Of a stretch of 64,000 nucleotides of DNA, positions 59,198 through 64,000 are shown in pieces. A program made the position numbers and the translations under genes. The stretch's first letter is position 1, and each line of letters starts with the position of its first letter. A model generated the notes under the pieces. That model was not told where the DNA came from. It made no database searches and saw only the letters and a program-made list of their open reading frames with translations. Source of the DNA: Metaphire vulgaris (lineage: Eukaryota; Annelida; Clitellata; Crassiclitellata; Megascolecidae); assembly GCA_018105865.1 (NCBI GenBank), contig CM030849.1:5382633-5446632 (forward strand). The letters run 5' to 3'.

Positions 59198-60328
59198 CAG
59201 TGGCGTAGCTACATTGGTGCAAGCCGGTGCAATTGCACCGGTCGGACCGTCTAAAGCCACTTGTGTAAGTCGTGTAAATCCGATGAGATATTAGGGGGGG
59301 GGTAGACCTGGTATAGTAGGTTCTGCAAGACTGCAGATTATAACTTTACGCGCCAGACTGGCTTCTCCAGTCGGGCAGGTTCAAACTGTGATGCGTTCAC
59401 AGTGTCGTCGTTATCTCATGGAATCTAGCACGACTCAAAGGACTGCGCTGATAAAGGCTGCCATCAGCTATATCTCGGGGTCCGAGCAGAAGATCTCCGT
59501 CGTGTCTACTACTTGGCACTCACACAATAACTACATTTTCCTATTTCAGGATTGGCGTAGGTTTCAGTGTTTCAGTTGGGGAGGGATGGTTTCCCGACGT
59601 GCCATTGCCGATCGTTCAATTAGGACAAACTATCTTCATTCTTCTGACATTCGTATTGAGTACACGTCCGAAATCAAGTTGATGATTTTTGCGATTTTTG
59701 AATGTAAACTTACTTTGTATAATAAAATATGTAAGTTTCCACAATTTGATAGCTACTATGCCAGCCGTATAGTAGGCCGGGAAACTGATGCAGATAGCAA
59801 GTACTGTAAGTCGAGAATACTCTAAATAATTAATCAATAATTGAAACATGTATTGCAATAATCGTGAATTTCGCGTCAATAGCTAGAAGTAATGAGACAG
59901 TGACGTCTGGAACTGTGTAGGCCTATAGTACGTGTTGTACATTACGATAAAATCTTTACTACTCGAAAAGTGATTCAGAAATTTTTTAAGTTCACAATGG
60001 CAGAGAAGAAAGTGGTACAAAGTGTCTTTTTGTGTGCCTAAAATGCGCTAAAATTCGCGTGCGGGCATATGCGATTTTTTAAAATTATAACGTGCAGTGA
60101 TACACAAAATTTGCAGTGATAAAATGAAAATATGCAGTCACTAGAGTGGTCAAATGCAATTTTCTTTGCTTTGTGCAGTGATACATTTTCCGGACGACCT
60201 TTTTTGCTTGTTTTTTGCATGAATGTCCACAAATTTTCTGAGTTTAGTGCAGTGATAACATTTTCTTTAAACAGGCTCTGAAGGGAGGTGAAAGGGCGGC
60301 GGCGGGTTTTTTCCTAGCTACGCCAATG
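59198..60328. mobile_element. hAT-like element, 1.13 kb, B only, perfect TSD
   Basis: Ends CAGTGGCGTAGCTACATTGG and CCTAGCTACGCCAATG, with CGTAGGCT on each side (59,190-59,197 and 60,329-60,336). The empty site is at about 26,432 in unit A. A 145-codon plus-strand frame (59,388-59,825) matches no family I know, so no gene is called. Confidence 0.88.
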
Positions 60329-60336
60329 CGTAGGCT

Positions 60337-61455
60337 TCTATTTGAACACAGGTGCAATTTTAAGTACCCTATCAATTCGAATCATCAATAATAGACAAAA
60401 TCTGCAAAATGTTGACAAAATAGGTAATTTCTGCCCTCTAGGTAGACATAAACCAAAGGATTACATAAAAATTACTGTTAACCCTCTTATAGAGGAAAAC
60501 ACATAAAGAAGACAGTATGTTACGCGACCTAACAATCAAATAAGAACTAATTTTCCCAAAAGAATGTAATAAATTCACTATTCTTATATCTATTGCAGTA
60601 TATTCACGTACGTACCCAATGCAAATCTAGTTGACTTCGAGTTGAAAAGGAACAACACCCGTGAGCACAGCTAGTTTTCATACAGAAGTAGTGATGCCGT
60701 TTACCTGGGTAGGCCTAACTCTTCTTTCATTGTAGTTTTTTCAAAGAAAAGCGCCACTCAAATTCCATCAAGTCCCTGCATCACCGAAGTGTGACTTCGC
60801 GCATAATCGGCAACCTCGACACACGGTTGCCTGTGGTAGTCTACAAGTAATGCAGTCACCTTCAAAGGGACAAAAGGCAGCTATTCCGAGGCCAAATTTT
60901 CAACTTCATCATGCGTTTGAATATATGCAGATCTCACACTGCGCATTTACATCGCCCATTTGAATTTAAGTGACGGATTCGTAGAACCGCTTTTCAAGCT
61001 AGATAGTTCAACAGCGACAACAAGAAGAACTCGGCTTTTGATCGGATGGCCTCAGCGGCAGACTTACTAGCGACCAATCATGCCATTTATAGTGAAGAAA
61101 AGTAAACACATGATCCCGCATAGCTAAATGATTTATGCCAGACAAGTCATCCATGTGCAAAGTATTATTCTATGTCAAGCAGTGGCCCAATAAATAAATT
61201 CCAAACCGTAGCTCCAATTTAGCGTAATATATTTGATACCAATTGTTCGCAAAGCGCATGAAAGTTTAGCGATATATAATTATAGGTAATAAACTTATCA
61301 TTAGGCCTATGTATAAATTATTATATATAAATTATAGGGTAATAGACTTATAAAGCTATACATAATAATAGGCAATAAACGTGTAATAAACTTTGTATGC
61401 CAGTTGTGAGACACCGATAACAAGGCGAATAATAAGCGACAGTATCAGCACCGTT
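60337..61455. other. Duplicated non-coding region upstream of copy B
   Basis: Matches 26,432-27,184 and 28,570-28,950. If it contains the first exon or promoter of the receptor, neither could be recognised. Confidence 0.45.
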
Positions 61456-61905
61456 TTATGATCCAGTAGCACGCTATGTCAACAGTTTTTATGTTGCTGG
61501 TATTTGATAATAAAGTGTTTGCTGATAAATTCCCGAAACAGAACCTAATATTGATTACAGATGATTTTAACGCCAGAGTTGGAGAAAACGCAACAGAAAG
61601 AGACGTCACAGGGAAATTCGGACATGGAACAAGAAACAAAAGTGGACAGAATTTAATTGACTTCTGCTCAGAACGCAATCTTGTGATCACCAACACCTTA
61701 TTTCGACTACACAACAGACATAGATATACTTGGAAAAGCCCAGATGGAAATACAAGAACACGGACTGCTTATATTATGATCAGCAAACAATAGAAACAAG
61801 CAATTAATAACTCGCGTACAAACATCTCAGCAGACTTCGATTCAGATCACAATTTAGTGACGCTATCGTTTGAAACTCAGAGTCACTTTAAGAGGTAAAG
61901 TTCTT
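61456..61905 (+). pseudogene. Retrotransposon endonuclease fragment (RTE-like)
   Basis: Plus-strand translation gives NLILITDDFNARVGENAT, NKSGQNLIDFCSERNLVITN and RYTWKSPDGNTR, the GDFNA, LIDFC and YTWxSPDG motifs of non-LTR endonucleases. The first Asp box reads TDDFNA where GDFNA is usual. Truncated at both ends; a stop follows at about 61,793. Confidence 0.75.
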
Positions 61906-62285
61906 CTAAACCTTGAATAGAATGTATTGATCAACGTTAAAACGTTCGAGAAAAGGGTTACGACCTAAGTAAGTAAGTAGAATCTCGTTAATTTCAAAAG
62001 CAGCGCCGCAGTAGATCTTCATTCCCACGCGCTTAATCTTAGTATGACGTAGCAATAGCCAAGGGGAGGGGTCATTCACGCAGGGTCATTTAATCCAAAG
62101 AGCCATTGCGGTTGGGACGTTACATCTATGGAGGAACTGATTTTTTAAAGAGAAATGGTGTGAATTTAAACAGAGAAATTTCAGGAGATGTTGCAAGAAC
62201 GGATTTAAGGAAATCGTAACACAATTTGTTGTTTAACCATGAGTTTTATTTGAAGTTTGAAGTTTGAAGTTTATTTCCAATATTT
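61906..62285. other. No gene or element recognised
   Basis: AT-rich sequence past the duplicated unit. Repeated TTGAAGTTTGAAG lies at about 62,253-62,270. Confidence 0.5.
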
Positions 62286-62289
62286 CCAA

Positions 62290-62475
62290 TATCATACATA
62301 ACATCTATGTTAAATAATATGTTTATTTTGTCAATCATCTTGCATTACTTAATCAATTACTGTGTAAAATATTAATTTACTCCTTCGTCCTCTGAATGTT
62401 AAATATGTTAAATCTATGTTAAATAATATATAATATTGTTGAGAGATGTTTGATTCAGAGGACGAAGGAGAGTGA
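62290..62475 (-). repeat. Inverted partial copies of the 109-bp repeat
   Basis: The reverse complement of the unit found at 63,433-63,941 (TCAATCATCTTGCATTACTT, then CTCCTTCGTCCTCTGAATG). It faces the direct array across about 1 kb. Confidence 0.85.
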
Positions 62476-62639
62476 CATGAGATGAAGATTGAGTCGATCG
62501 AGGATGTTGTGGGTTTATCAGATTTCTTAGGTAGACTGGTTTAGATGTAGGAAGTGAGTTATAAGTAATCGTTATAATTTTATATTTAATGCATTCTGCT
62601 ATTTTCAGCCATTTTTTCTAAAACAATCTGAATATAGAC

Positions 62640-63345
62640 TATGTGAGACAAAAAAGAGACAAATTATGCGGTTATTCAAACTCAAATGATCATGCCTAGA
62701 TTGCTCCTTCTTAAGATGCATATCTTCAATATGCATCTACTAATGCCAGATTATTTACTAACAAATTTTCTGGACCTAGAATTTGGAATAGCCTCCCTCC
62801 TGATCTAAAAAATCTAAACCAATTAACCTCATTTAAAACTAACTTAAAAATATTTCTTTTAAAATGGCAAACCTAATTTTCTCTTGGCTAATATTATTTA
62901 ATATTGACTCAAATTCTCAATTATGATCACTAAATACCTTTATTATACATTATATGTACTAACTACATTTTATACAATCAATATGACTATATGTACTATC
63001 TGTGGTTACTTTCATCCAATAAACTAAATCACTTCCTACTTGATCCCTAAATAATTCCTAATTTCCATCATTTAAAGACTTCTATATGTCATATTATTAC
63101 AAACTTTGAGGTTGGCCAATTGTACGGGATACAAATCCCTTAGGCCAATCTTTTTTTTTCTCTCAACTGATTTCTGTATTATGAGTTTGAAACATTATTC
63201 TTTAAAGTATGTACAAGCAAATGGACGTTCATGTATTATATTTTAATAGTTTAATTAACTTAAGCTTGTCTTTTTTCTTGATTTGTACTGTACTCATCAG
63301 TATGTTGAGAAAAATAAACTTGATTGATTGATTGATTTAAAAGAA
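62640..63345 (+). pseudogene. Non-LTR retrotransposon 3' tail
   Basis: Plus strand encodes NARLFTNKFSGPRIWNSLPP and a SFKTNLKIFLLKW ending (about 62,738-62,865), then a 3' UTR ending in (TTGA)n at about 63,318-63,338. Only the C-terminus remains. Confidence 0.75.
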
Positions 63346-63432
63346 TAACAACTGATTTAGCTAATACAAATAATACATATGATGGAAGCAAGGAATCAAG
63401 GATACCAAAAGGGAAACATAATTCCCGCTAAG

Positions 63433-63941
63433 AGGTACCTAGTAAATTAATATTTTACACAGTAATTGATTAAGTAATGCAAGATTATTGACAAAATAAA
63501 CATATTATTTAACATAGATTTAACATATCTAACATTCAGAGGACGAAGGAGTAAATTAATATTTTACACAGTAATTGATTAAGTAATGCAAGATGATTGA
63601 CAAAATAAACATATTATTTAACATAGATTTAACATATTTAACATTCAGAGGACGAAGGAGTAAATTAATATTTTACACAGTAATTGATTAAGTAATGCAA
63701 GATGATTGACAAAATAAACATATTATTTAACATAGATTTAACATATTTAACATTCAGAGGACGAAGGAGTAAATTAATATTTTACACAGTAATTGATTAA
63801 GTAATGCAAGATGATTGACAAAATAAACATTATTTAACATAAACTTAACATATTTAACATTCAGAGGACGAAGGAGTAAATTAATATTTTACACAGTAAT
63901 TGATTAAGTAATGCAAGATGATTCACAAAATAAACATATGT
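63433..63941 (+). repeat. 109-bp tandem repeat, about 4.5 copies
   Basis: Units begin GAGGACGAAGGAGTAAATTA and contain GCAAGATGATTGACAAAATA. Copies are nearly identical, so the array is young. A short (AT-rich) unrelated sequence ends the window. Confidence 0.92.
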
Positions 63942-64000
63942 GCCTACAACAAGTCAATATTGAAAGCTGTAAAAGAAGTTCAGATGCAGCATGTGAAAAA

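Overview
The window is animal nuclear DNA. It has long AT-rich introns with GT-AG splice sites, many (TA)n and (TTA)n microsatellites, non-LTR retrotransposon tails, and small DNA transposons with target-site duplications (TSDs). There is no operon structure, CRISPR array, rRNA or stand-alone tRNA. The frequent AGGCCTA words and the transposon types suggest a marine invertebrate, perhaps a deuterostome, but I cannot name the species.

The main structure is a head-to-tail duplication of about 30 kb. Unit A (about 1-28,955) and unit B (about 29,553-61,480) align in order through coding and non-coding sequence. Each carries one copy of the same minus-strand multi-exon gene. Ten exons can be defined per copy, and all ten splice phases fit together. 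They encode four Ig-like domains (one phase-1 exon each, in an alternating X-Y-X-Y pattern), then an IPT/TIG stalk of about three domains like that of plexins and MET, one transmembrane helix and a tail of about 97 residues with YxxP motifs. I see no kinase and no plexin GAP domain. The exon(s) encoding the start codon and signal peptide were not found. Copy A (23,065 to 2,270) is open throughout, 941 residues from the first recognised exon. Copy B (55,125 to 33,324) has a -1 and a +1 frameshift in the TIG stalk, with a stop codon just after the first. The tail exon is almost identical between copies (8 differences in 146 residues), while the Ig exons differ at about a fifth to a quarter of residues.

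Most of the rest is transposable elements, and the two units give filled and empty versions of many insertion sites. A only: an intact CR1/L2-like element (ORF 11,039-14,224), hAT-like elements at 9,104-10,372 and 25,726-26,071, mariner-type elements at 3,497-4,259 and 15,423-16,278, and a retrotransposon tail inside a SINE at 20,338-20,878. B only: hAT-like elements at 47,970, 54,332 and 59,198, two CACTR-ended transposons with related transposase remnants (34,228-38,664 and 55,411-56,823), and composite repeats with GC-skewed and 78-bp minisatellites at 34,589-37,004 and 52,083-53,982. A segment of about 360 bp is inverted between the units.

Beyond unit B (61,480-64,000) lie a retrotransposon endonuclease fragment, a retrotransposon 3' tail and a 109-bp tandem repeat that also occurs inverted. 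The strongest candidate for something undescribed is the duplicated Ig-TIG receptor: variable ectodomain, fixed signalling tail, tandem copies and one damaged copy, a pattern typical of recognition or immune receptor families.
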